Part shown: positions 8,438 through 16,656 of the stretch, one piece after another
How positions within the stretch are numbered: position 1 is the stretch's first letter
Layout: each line of letters begins with the position of its first letter
Source of the DNA: Bacteroidales bacterium UBA3754
GTDB taxonomy: Bacteria > Bacteroidota > Bacteroidia > Bacteroidales > UBA1715
DNA length: 23,644 nucleotides
Assembly (NCBI GenBank): GCA_002371705.1
Contig: DFGI01000013.1
Coordinates: 1 to 23,644, forward strand
Direction of reading: 5' to 3'
Notes under the pieces: generated by a model
What the model was told of the DNA's origin: nothing
Database searches by the model: none
The model's input: only the letters and a program-made list of their open reading frames with translations
Made by a program: the position numbers and the translations under genes

Positions 8438-9886
8438 TTAATCCTTTTTTGAATGTAGTTTTCGGAACTCATCCATTTTTAACGAATTGTCAACGAGGAT
8501 TTTTTTCTTATGGAAATACGTTGTAGCAATCCAATGTTCCCACGACGTTTCGTCCAAAGGCAGCGATAAAAAGTATAACGTCTTGGATTTATGTTGGAAT
8601 TGGGGCATATAGATTTCTTCCTCCTGTGATTTCATTAAATAATCTTGAATCCACAAATTTTCTTCAGCATCCTGCTTTGCTGTACCTGTCAATAGGTCTA
8701 AAGATGCTTTTTTGAAATTGGCAGATTCCGCAAAACAGAATAATAAACCTATTAATAAAACAACATATCTCGTATGCGCGCTCACGTCAGGTATTTTTAC
8801 TATGGAAAAAAATCGACTAAAGATTAGAATCAATAGAAAAAAATCAACAATAAAGATTGATATTAATCCCCGTTCTCGTATCTCAACAAAATGTCCTAAT
8901 GAGAATTTCATAATAAAGATACCAATCATAAGAAATACAAAGAATGATGCTATTAAAAAGCCATTCGATAGATTTTTGAAAACCTTTTGGGGACGATTAA
9001 CTGTCAAGAGGCTAATAGACAGAGCCAGAAATACAAAACTTATGCTATACCAATTTAAAATATAGTGCTTAGTATTAAAGAATGTTGTGACAAAAGACGC
9101 AAGTATGTCTCCATTGTTGTCTCCACTTGATTCGGCGCCCAATCTTCCTGAACTTCCCGGAGCAAGAAGCATTAATAATACAAACACACAAGTAATCAGA
9201 ATTATAGACCATTGCTGTTTGTTAAGATTATTTTCTTTCAGGCGATTTATTGTGAATAGCAGAATAGTTAAAAACGTCACTGCCATCCAATTTTCATTTG
9301 AACCTATTATAAAAAATTCTAAAATGCCTATGAGTATGGTTTTCCCAATAGTTAGACTCGTGTCGAAATGGCGAAAAAGCATACCAATAAGGAATATATA
9401 TAAGACTGCAGGTATCGTATATACTGTGGCTCCCGAATACCAATAAAATTGTTCAACGCTTGGAATGAACAAAACAATATATGTAAGCAATATTGTAGGT
9501 ACTATTTTTATACCAAAAGACTTTTCGGTGAAAATGGAATTAATAAGGAAGCGGAGCGAGAAATACAATCCCGTGAATATCACTAACGGAAAGATTTTCC
9601 CAAACAACGGATACATAAATATTCGTCCTGGAATCTGCATGAAAAAAGCATTTGCGAACCGACCGTTGTATCCGTCAACATACCAATGCCATATTCCGCT
9701 AAAATAGTTTCTGTTATTCATAAAAAAAGCATGAAATAAATCATCGGATGCTCCAGGAACATTGTACTGACTTAATAAAATAAATGGCAATAAAGCCCCT
9801 CCGCACAATAGTAACGAAAGAATACCATACACATTCTCTTTGTGTTTCCCTGTTTCCTGAACAAACGAATGAAGGTTTATTTTCAT
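8438..9886 (-). CDS. polytopic membrane protein, DUF6056/GT-C-like
   Basis: A 482-residue multi-pass membrane protein that I read as a GT-C-type glycosyltransferase candidate, probably DUF6056-like. After the first hydrophobic segment (about 19-39) comes a loop with SDDLF (Asp48, Asp49) and then NGRF (74-77); acidic residues in the first periplasmic loop are typical of catalytic centres in GT-C enzymes that use polyprenyl-linked sugars. About ten more hydrophobic segments follow, and residues from about 395 to the end form a polar tail. The 599-residue protein upstream in the same operon shares the DD...GRF layout. In the gtrABC comparison this gene takes the place of the serotype-specific gtrC. 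It starts 9 bases after the phosphotransferase stop. Membrane location is certain; the glycosyltransferase role is inference. Confidence 0.7.
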   Translation of the reverse strand: MKINLHSFVQETGKHKENVYGILSLLLCGGALLPFILLSQYNVPGASDDLFHAFFMNNRNYFSGIWHWYVDGYNGRFANAFFMQIPGRIFMYPLFGKIFPLVIFTGLYFSLRFLINSIFTEKSFGIKIVPTILLTYIVLFIPSVEQFYWYSGATVYTIPAVLYIFLIGMLFRHFDTSLTIGKTILIGILEFFIIGSNENWMAVTFLTILLFTINRLKENNLNKQQWSIILITCVFVLLMLLAPGSSGRLGAESSGDNNGDILASFVTTFFNTKHYILNWYSISFVFLALSISLLTVNRPQKVFKNLSNGFLIASFFVFLMIGIFIMKFSLGHFVEIRERGLISIFIVDFFLLILIFSRFFSIVKIPDVSAHTRYVVLLIGLLFCFAESANFKKASLDLLTGTAKQDAEENLWIQDYLMKSQEEEIYMPQFQHKSKTLYFLSLPLDETSWEHWIATTYFHKKKILVDNSLKMDEFRKLHSKKD

Positions 9887-9895
9887 ATTCTCGAA

Positions 9896-11926
9896 TTATT
9901 TTCTATTTGACAAATTATGTATTAATCTATTGTTTTGATTAGCATAGACGCTTAGAGATTGATAATTGTTCAATTCTTTAGTAAGTTTTTCAAGTAATTC
10001 GACGGAATCTACTTTTTGTATGAGAAGATTTCTTCCAACTCGGTATAAGTGTTTGTCGCATACGAAAAATGTATCACAAATATAATCGGAGACACATCTG
10101 TTGTTCAACATAAAAGCTTGGCGTTTTTTACATTGAAATTCTGTTGTTGTATCAAAGGAATTTCCTAACCAATGGCAGATTTCATCAATGTTGTAATCGT
10201 AATTATTTGCGAGAAAGGCATCTATGGATGGCGTGATGTCGTAATGTGAGACAACGCATTCCATTGTTTTCGCACGGGTCAGCAATGGAGAGTAAATAAT
10301 CAACGGAACATTGTACTTCATTAACGGATCATCCCACACCAACAGCGGACACATTCGATGGTCTCCTGTAATAATGAATATAGTATTGTCATATTCAGGC
10401 AAAGTTTTATAGAAATCCATCAAATTGCGCACACAGTCGTCCATATATTGAAAACAGGCAAATACATTTAAATTATTTAATACATTTTCTCGTTCTTTCT
10501 CATTGACAATATTTTGAGCATCCTTTCTTATTCGTTTTTCATAGGGTTCAATTCCCTCAAATTCAAAAGGTTCATGAGTCGTTAGCGTTAGATAGATATC
10601 TGCAAACGGTGTTTTGTTTTCCTGAGATTTTCTTTTTTTGGCTAACGCAAATAATTCAGCATCGTCAAGCCCCCAACGATTGTTCGTGGCATATTTCTTG
10701 TTTTTGTTGATTGAATTTTTCTCAATCTCCAAAATAAAGGAAATGTTGTTGGCTTTCATAAATTCATCTTGCCCATCAAATGATTGACTTCCTCCATAGA
10801 AAAAAGACGTATAATACCCATTTTTCTGTAAATCTTTCAATAAGGAATTATGTTCAGGTATTGGTTTCCAAATGTTTGAAAAACCTTTTTCACCATGTGG
10901 TACAGAGGCAAAAATAGCTGGTAAAGCTCCAAAAGTCCTTTCTGCCGAAGAAAGGCAATTTTCCCAGTATAATCCATTTTTTGATAAACTATCCAAAAAT
11001 GGAGTCGCAATAAAAGTTTGCTCTTCCGTGCCTGTTAAGCGTTTGCCAAGACCTTCAATGATTATGAAAACGAAATTAGGCGATTCTTTAAACGTGTCGG
11101 TCCGAAAAAAGTTTCCTAATCTATCCTCCCCGACATTTTTCCTTTCAAACGGATAGTCGTAACAAGTATATTCAAATTGTGGGTGTAGATTTTGGTATGT
11201 AGTCGCTTCGTCTCGTATATTGGAGGTCGACTCTTTTTCTCCTTCTTTTTCCAAATAATCACAAATGTCGATTATAGAAAATGAAACTTGGTTGACTGCT
11301 AAGTAAAACTCCGTTTTTGTGTCGAAGCCATACTCTTTACGGATAATTTTTTGGTAATTTACACACAGTGAGACTATTGCAGAAATAATCAAAAAGCAAA
11401 GTATGACAATCCCCGAACATTTAATTTTCAATATAAAACGTAGAACAAGGAACGATGATAAAATAACAGTTATAAAAAAGAGAATGGCTATAATACTGAC
11501 TGATACCGATGAAATTGCTGTGTGAATCACATCGTGTGGAGAATAAACTAAAATAACATGGTCCAATGGTTTTGTCGTGTTGCAAAAGTATATGGTTAGT
11601 AATACTGACAGTAGCGCATACAAAACAATTGCTCCAGAAAATGTTTTTTTTGCGAATTTTGGAAAATAATATTCAAGAGCCACATACGGTATTAGCGTGA
11701 AGAAGGCAATATGGCACAACAATATTATATCAAAAACACTTCCTGAAAATATGTCAATGATATAGGAACAATTAAGTTGAAAATGAATATATGTTGCAAT
11801 CATGAAAAATAGTCTTGACAACAACATTATTGCTAATAAGGATAGATTTAGGGCTATCCAGTTTTTTAGAGCATTCTGGATACGTTCACTGTTTACAACA
11901 CTGTTATATATTTCCTTTATTGACAT
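9896..11926 (-). CDS. LtaS-family membrane phosphotransferase (sulfatase superfamily)
   Basis: An inner-membrane enzyme of the lipoteichoic-acid-synthase/OpgB class. These enzymes move a phospho-headgroup such as phosphoglycerol from a lipid onto a glycan outside the inner membrane, through a phospho-threonine intermediate. Five hydrophobic segments fill about residues 24-190, followed by a linker and an alkaline-phosphatase-like domain from about 283. The expected active-site residues are present: Glu291 (IIIEG), the nucleophile candidate Thr331 (AERTFGALPAI), His451 (TTHEPF, as in LtaS) and Asp522-His523 (TGDHRM). Gram-negative Bacteroidota do not make lipoteichoic acid, so the acceptor is more likely the surface glycan handled by this operon. 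It starts 5 bases after the upstream stop and is third of six genes. The family is clear; donor and acceptor are not. Confidence 0.82.
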   Translation of the reverse strand: MSIKEIYNSVVNSERIQNALKNWIALNLSLLAIMLLSRLFFMIATYIHFQLNCSYIIDIFSGSVFDIILLCHIAFFTLIPYVALEYYFPKFAKKTFSGAIVLYALLSVLLTIYFCNTTKPLDHVILVYSPHDVIHTAISSVSVSIIAILFFITVILSSFLVLRFILKIKCSGIVILCFLIISAIVSLCVNYQKIIRKEYGFDTKTEFYLAVNQVSFSIIDICDYLEKEGEKESTSNIRDEATTYQNLHPQFEYTCYDYPFERKNVGEDRLGNFFRTDTFKESPNFVFIIIEGLGKRLTGTEEQTFIATPFLDSLSKNGLYWENCLSSAERTFGALPAIFASVPHGEKGFSNIWKPIPEHNSLLKDLQKNGYYTSFFYGGSQSFDGQDEFMKANNISFILEIEKNSINKNKKYATNNRWGLDDAELFALAKKRKSQENKTPFADIYLTLTTHEPFEFEGIEPYEKRIRKDAQNIVNEKERENVLNNLNVFACFQYMDDCVRNLMDFYKTLPEYDNTIFIITGDHRMCPLLVWDDPLMKYNVPLIIYSPLLTRAKTMECVVSHYDITPSIDAFLANNYDYNIDEICHWLGNSFDTTTEFQCKKRQAFMLNNRCVSDYICDTFFVCDKHLYRVGRNLLIQKVDSVELLEKLTKELNNYQSLSVYANQNNRLIHNLSNRK

Positions 11927-11931
11927 ATCAA

Positions 11932-13731
11932 TCAGTATGAAGAAAAACTGAAACTATTGAGAGAAACATTCTTATCGACAATGATTATTTTTTGTTGCGG
12001 AGAATCTTTTTTTAATAGCACGCTGTCGCTGTGGTTATTGTATGTTAAAAAAGTGTCTTTGGAAGTTTTCCAGAAAACGATAGCGCTATCTGATTTTATA
12101 TCATTAAAAGACTGACCATGTGTATTGAATTCGTCTTTGTTTATTTTTGAAAAAGTAATAGCATAATCATTAACGGATTCTATATGGCTTAAATAATAAA
12201 TGTTCTCTGCCTTGTTCATTTGATTTCGCAGTTCATCAATATTTTTACAATCACGGATTACCTTCCCTGATTTTTGATAGATATAATCCGACCAATAAAT
12301 GTGCGGATGCCACAAACAATTTCCGAATGGCCCGAACTGATACATGTCTTCGGCGTAAACAACATCATGTTGTGTTACTGAATCAAACATTCCCTGAGTA
12401 ATCATCTTATCCATCATAGGAAAAACAGCTTGCGTTTGTTCCCATTTCTTAGAATAGCGGTTGTTAGAATATCCTGTAGTGATGGTTATAATAAGAACAC
12501 ATATTATCTCTGCTAATCCTACAATGGAAAACAATATATTATTGCTTTTAACAAGTTTTAGCAAACTGTATGCAATTACAATCGTCGAAAAAACTATTCC
12601 AAAAAATGAATAATATGTTGTGACATATCCTTGCATCCAACTATACCATTCTGTATTATATTTTTCTGTCAATCCAATAAGAAAATGTGATGTGTATGCA
12701 AAAAATAATGAAAGACAAAGCAAGAGAACTAATCGTTTCCATGACAAGTTTCCGCGAAATCCTCGAACTAAAAACAAAGTTACACCTCCTACTAATAGTG
12801 CATTGATATATACTCTTATAGGAACGTCCTCCCATGTAAATTCTTCAAACAAAAAAGAATGGGTTGGTGAGGCGGGTAATGTTCCTGATTGCACAAAAAC
12901 ACAAATTGCATCATACAAATATGAATGCAAAGGAAGTGCCTCGTTTGTGCAGCGTTTTAGTATAATAAAGAAATTCTTTAGGCTAAAGTTAGAGGCGATT
13001 GTCGCTCCTGAATAAGACGATGTGGAAAAATGTGAGTACGTAAAATATGTGACAACATACAATATTCCAACAGCAGCAAAAGGCATTATCTCTTTGTAAA
13101 ACCCTTTTGAAAAAAAAGTTTTTTTCGCTCCATTTTCGTATATCCATTTGGCAATTATGAATATGCAAAAATAACATAGAAAAAGTAGGTAGGTTTCGTA
13201 AAATAAAACGACGAAAAGGTATAACAAGGCGGAATAGAGTATATATCTATAATTTGTGGTTTCTAAATATTTTATGTGTAAAATTATTGCACAGCACATT
13301 AATCCAAAACTTGTTGTGAAATATCCTGGATAAGCAATAAAGGGCATATGCCAATTCCCTGTGATTGGAGTAGAAATAATTAATACTAAATATGTGGCTA
13401 TTGCAATAGATTTTGATTTGAGAATTTTATATATCAAATACGAAAATGCTATGTATGAGAATAATAATGTGGAATGCTGTAAGAATTTGGTTAGATAAAA
13501 ATTATCTAACCAATAGACCAAGGAATAAATAGGTTTTGTTATTAAAAAATAAAATCTTCCTGTGTTTTGTGCGTAATTATGAGCGTCTCCCAATAAGTCA
13601 CCCCGTAACCAAGTTAGATAATATTCTAAATCATCGGCTGTGGTGAATCCTACCTTAAAAAAAGGAATAAATGTGATTGCAGTAGCAATTGATAAAAGTA
13701 TGCCTATTAGGATTTTCCCATTTCGGATCAT
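11932..13731 (-). CDS. large polytopic membrane protein, GT-C-like
   Basis: A 599-residue membrane protein with about eleven hydrophobic segments up to about residue 425, then a polar C-terminal domain of about 170 residues that is probably periplasmic. After the first segment comes TTADDLEYYL (Asp33, Asp34), followed 23 residues later by GRF (58-60). Together these resemble the first periplasmic loop of GT-C glycosyltransferases and the same layout in the 482-residue neighbour. Its start overlaps the gtrB-like stop by four bases (ATGA), implying translational coupling, so it probably uses the polyprenyl-linked sugar made by GtrB. Composition drops sharply at this junction: 47% GC in 13861-13920 of gtrB against 25% in 13261-13320 here. 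I cannot place it in a named family with certainty. Confidence 0.68.
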   Translation of the reverse strand: MIRNGKILIGILLSIATAITFIPFFKVGFTTADDLEYYLTWLRGDLLGDAHNYAQNTGRFYFLITKPIYSLVYWLDNFYLTKFLQHSTLLFSYIAFSYLIYKILKSKSIAIATYLVLIISTPITGNWHMPFIAYPGYFTTSFGLMCCAIILHIKYLETTNYRYILYSALLYLFVVLFYETYLLFLCYFCIFIIAKWIYENGAKKTFFSKGFYKEIMPFAAVGILYVVTYFTYSHFSTSSYSGATIASNFSLKNFFIILKRCTNEALPLHSYLYDAICVFVQSGTLPASPTHSFLFEEFTWEDVPIRVYINALLVGGVTLFLVRGFRGNLSWKRLVLLLCLSLFFAYTSHFLIGLTEKYNTEWYSWMQGYVTTYYSFFGIVFSTIVIAYSLLKLVKSNNILFSIVGLAEIICVLIITITTGYSNNRYSKKWEQTQAVFPMMDKMITQGMFDSVTQHDVVYAEDMYQFGPFGNCLWHPHIYWSDYIYQKSGKVIRDCKNIDELRNQMNKAENIYYLSHIESVNDYAITFSKINKDEFNTHGQSFNDIKSDSAIVFWKTSKDTFLTYNNHSDSVLLKKDSPQQKIIIVDKNVSLNSFSFSSY

Positions 13732-14663
13732 TTCTTCTCAATTATTTCTTTCACAATATAAATCGGGCGACCTTTTATTTCATCAAAAATATAGCCGAGA
13801 TATTGTCCGATAATGCCTATCACGAACATCTGCACGCTGGCAAATGCACTCATAAATACCACCAAAGTGGTGTAACCCGAAACAGGCGTGTTCAGAAACC
13901 ACATCACAAGCGAATACACAATCAAAACCAAACTGATGCAACCGAAGATGATTCCCGCAAAAATGCCCAACTGCAACGGAATTTTCGAAAACGATGAAAT
14001 TGCCGAAAACGAAAGTTTTAGCAGCTTAAAAAACGAATAATGGCTTTTGCCTGCCGTCCGTTCTTGTGCCACATATTCCAACGTGGTTCTTGTGAAACCA
14101 ACCAATTGAATTAGCCCACGCAAGAATCGCGTGCGTTCACGGAAATCTTTTTTCAATACTTCGGCTACATTTCTTGAAATCAGGAAGAAATCCGACGCAT
14201 TTTCTGCCAATTTCGCATCAGAAATGCTGTTGATGAATTTATAAAAACACTTTGACGTGATTTTGTTCATCAAAGTGGCGTCCTTTCGTTCCAAGCGAAC
14301 CATATTCACCACGTCAAAACCATTCTTCCACAAGTCAACCATTTCAGGAATTTTTGTCGGAGGATGCTGTAAATCGCTGTCCATGCAAATAATTGCATCG
14401 CCCCGAGCATAGTCAATTCCAGCTATCATTGCTGACTCATGTCCAAAATTCTTCGAAAAATTTATCAGTCTTACATGTTCGTCAGACTCCGCAATCGGTT
14501 TCAAAATTGAAAGTGTGGCATCCGTGCTGCCGTCGTTCACAAAAACCAATTCGTATGATTCCGGCATCGTCGATAACACACGAGAAAATTCCGCATAACT
14601 ATTCGCTATGCCTTCAGCCTCGTTGTAAACCGACACGACTACAGAAACGTCAATAGAGCTCAT
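13728..14663 (-). CDS. gtrB: GtrB-like bactoprenol glycosyltransferase (GT2, DPM1-like)
   Basis: A family-2 glycosyltransferase that loads a sugar from a nucleotide donor onto polyprenyl phosphate at the inner face of the inner membrane. Visible motifs are SVVVSVYNEAEGI at the N-terminus, VNDGSTD (42-48), the DxD motif DSDLQHPP (95-102), the acceptor-side sequence ERTAGKSHYSFFKL, and two C-terminal hydrophobic segments (about 228-252 and 262-290), giving the usual 311-residue GtrB/DPM-like layout. The start at 14663 is preferred over the in-frame ATG at 14708. A perfect -7 box at 14683-14690 lies inside the longer frame, and the extension (MCSKSLYLCNR...) has no family counterpart. This is the first gene of the six-gene operon that ends in gtrA. 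Its GC content is close to the yejM side, not to the AT-rich genes downstream. Confidence 0.9.
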   Translation of the reverse strand: MSSIDVSVVVSVYNEAEGIANSYAEFSRVLSTMPESYELVFVNDGSTDATLSILKPIAESDEHVRLINFSKNFGHESAMIAGIDYARGDAIICMDSDLQHPPTKIPEMVDLWKNGFDVVNMVRLERKDATLMNKITSKCFYKFINSISDAKLAENASDFFLISRNVAEVLKKDFRERTRFLRGLIQLVGFTRTTLEYVAQERTAGKSHYSFFKLLKLSFSAISSFSKIPLQLGIFAGIIFGCISLVLIVYSLVMWFLNTPVSGYTTLVVFMSAFASVQMFVIGIIGQYLGYIFDEIKGRPIYIVKEIIEKK

Positions 14664-14682
14664 CTTATATCTATATCTGTTG

Positions 14683-14690
14683 CAAAGATA
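14683..14690 (-). promoter_or_regulatory. predicted -7 box of the gtr-like operon
   Basis: On the minus strand this reads TATCTTTG, a perfect TAnnTTTG match, 19 bases before the gtrB ATG. No TTG lies at the usual spacing. The box forms one arm of a short inverted repeat, TATCT-N7-AGATA (14674-14690), which could be an operator or chance. Confidence 0.55.
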
Positions 14691-14740
14691 CAAACTTTTA
14701 GAACACATTTAAACACTTATAAATAATCAACTTACTCATT

Positions 14741-14774
14741 TTGAAGCCACATCACACACATTTCTGTATCTTTG
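14741..14774 (+). promoter_or_regulatory. predicted promoter of the yejM-like gene
   Basis: A TTG at 14741-14743 (within TTTTG) and a perfect -7 box TATCTTTG at 14767-14774 are 23 bases apart, inside the 17-23 range of Bacteroidota promoters. The box ends 16 bases before the ATG at 14791. This is the best-formed promoter in the window. Confidence 0.65.
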
Positions 14775-14790
14775 CCCAAACGAAAATAAA

Positions 14791-16626
14791 ATGACTCGAC
14801 AAGAAATAATCAAACAACAGTGCATATATTTCGGATTATCAACGTGCGTTATTGCACTGCAATTCTTTCTGTATCTTGTAAATAGCCCACAGATTGAATA
14901 TATGGATTCGCTTGGATACGTATTTTTCATCGGAGCAGTGTTTTCGCATGCGGCGCTTTTCGCTTTCGTGCCATACGTGCTTGCAGTTTTCACCGCTCTT
15001 GCAACGAACAGCCACCGAGCATCGAGCATTGTGCATATCATAGGTGTTGTGATTTTAAATAGTGTATTATTCATCAACAGCTACGTTTTTTCGCTTTTCC
15101 GATTCCATATTAACGGACTCATAATCAGCATGTTTTTCGGAGAAGGCAACGACGAAATTTTTCAATTCAACACAAGTCTTTACATAAAAGTCTGTGCTGT
15201 ACTATTGGCAATTATTATAGGAAACATCCTTCTCAAATTGTTGAGTGACAGAATTTTCCACAAATGGCACAAAACATTTATAATTCCATTTGTGATTGTG
15301 TTTCTAACAGCATTGATTTCATCAAATGCAATTCACGCGTATGCCGCTGTGGCACAACGACAATCGGTGATAAAAAGTGCGGGACATTTGCCATATTACT
15401 TCCCTGTAACCGCCACTAGGATGATGATAAAACTTGGCGTTGTTTCGCAGGACGACTTGCTTCACGCTGATTTTGGCAAACAATCGGGATTGTGCTACCC
15501 CCAAAAAGCCATTGTTTCGGAATCATTCGACTCAACCAACATTGTAATTATTGCCATTGACTCGTGGAATTACCGTGCGCTTTGTAACGAAATTATGCCG
15601 CACACAGTTGCTTATGCCAATCAGAATGAATTGTTTACCAATCATTTAAGTAGCAGCAACGGCACACGGGGCAGCATTTTCGGAATGTTTTTCGGCGTGT
15701 CGTCGTATTATTGGAAAGACTTTGACGTAACTGGCACCACGCCCGTAATGCTTGACGAACTCAACAAACGGAACTACACCATCCGCACGTTTCCAAGCGC
15801 AACACTCAACAATCCCAATTTTGCAAAACTGTTATTCCGCAATTCGCAGGGTATTTGTCCGTCAACCGAAGGCAACAGCGTGTATGAGCGCGATTGCCAG
15901 CTTACAAGCAATTTCATCTCGTTCTTGGACAGCACCCAAACATCGTCGCCATTTTTCGCTTTTTTGTTTTACGACTTGGCACACAGCTTTGAATATCCCG
16001 AATATCTTCCGAAAAAATTCACACCATCGTGGGATTTTGCCGATTATATGAAATTAAACAACGATATGGATCCAACGCCCTATTGGAATTTGTATTGCAA
16101 CTGCATATCGGTGGTCGATTCGCTTGTGAATGAAGCAGTTTCGGCAATTGAGAAAAGAGGACTGGACAAAAATACGCTGATATTCATCACTGGCGACCAC
16201 GGACAGGAATTCAACGAAAACCATAAAAACTATTGGGGACACGGTAGCAACTACACGTATCCACAGATTCATATTCCGCTAATTGTGCACCAACCCAAAC
16301 AATCAAATAAGATTTTCGCACATCGCACCACGCACTACGACATCAGCACCACAATTCTGCAAGATGTGCTTGGCGTGACAAATCCCCCATCCGACTACAG
16401 TATGGGTATTAATCTGTACGACACCACGTTCCGGAATTGGCACGTTGTGGGAGATAATCTCAACTATGCTTTCATTATTGATAGTAATATGATTGTGGAG
16501 AAAAAGCCATCGGGAATGCTCGAAATTTATGACAAAAACCTGAATCCTGTTCCGAATTTTAAACCGTCAGCATCAAACATTTCACAGGCTATCCAAACTA
16601 TAAATTCTTTTTATGAGTCAAAATAA
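14791..16626 (+). CDS. YejM/PbgA-like inner-membrane protein (sulfatase superfamily)
   Basis: Resembles the enterobacterial YejM/PbgA/LapC protein along its whole length (611 residues against 586). In E. coli that protein senses LPS and controls LpxC proteolysis through LapB. Five hydrophobic segments occupy about residues 10-200, then comes a periplasmic alkaline-phosphatase-like domain. Segments matching E. coli YejM by memory are FRFHINGL after TM3-4, LPYYFPVTATRM before the domain, and LSSSNGTRGSIFGMFFGVS around the nucleophile position. Metal-site residues look intact: Asp257 (IAIDSWN), Thr292, Asp469-His470 (TGDHGQE) and His484 (WGHGSNY). E. coli YejM, as I recall it, has TAGRG in place of TGDHG. 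It has its own promoter and is divergent from the gtr-like operon. Alternative reading: an active phosphotransferase acting on LPS or a glycan. Confidence 0.8.
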   Translation: MTRQEIIKQQCIYFGLSTCVIALQFFLYLVNSPQIEYMDSLGYVFFIGAVFSHAALFAFVPYVLAVFTALATNSHRASSIVHIIGVVILNSVLFINSYVFSLFRFHINGLIISMFFGEGNDEIFQFNTSLYIKVCAVLLAIIIGNILLKLLSDRIFHKWHKTFIIPFVIVFLTALISSNAIHAYAAVAQRQSVIKSAGHLPYYFPVTATRMMIKLGVVSQDDLLHADFGKQSGLCYPQKAIVSESFDSTNIVIIAIDSWNYRALCNEIMPHTVAYANQNELFTNHLSSSNGTRGSIFGMFFGVSSYYWKDFDVTGTTPVMLDELNKRNYTIRTFPSATLNNPNFAKLLFRNSQGICPSTEGNSVYERDCQLTSNFISFLDSTQTSSPFFAFLFYDLAHSFEYPEYLPKKFTPSWDFADYMKLNNDMDPTPYWNLYCNCISVVDSLVNEAVSAIEKRGLDKNTLIFITGDHGQEFNENHKNYWGHGSNYTYPQIHIPLIVHQPKQSNKIFAHRTTHYDISTTILQDVLGVTNPPSDYSMGINLYDTTFRNWHVVGDNLNYAFIIDSNMIVEKKPSGMLEIYDKNLNPVPNFKPSASNISQAIQTINSFYESK

Positions 16627-16656
16627 ATTGTATTTTCGCATCGTAATTTTTTAAAT

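Noticed and set aside
14661..14708. Longer N-terminus for the GtrB-like protein starting at 14708
   Set aside because: The extra 15 residues have no family counterpart and the predicted -7 box falls inside them.
16631..16638. Possible -7 box TATTTTCG before the repeat-protein gene
   Set aside because: One mismatch to TAnnTTTG at a conserved position and no TTG upstream at proper spacing; the gene may be read from the yejM-like promoter.
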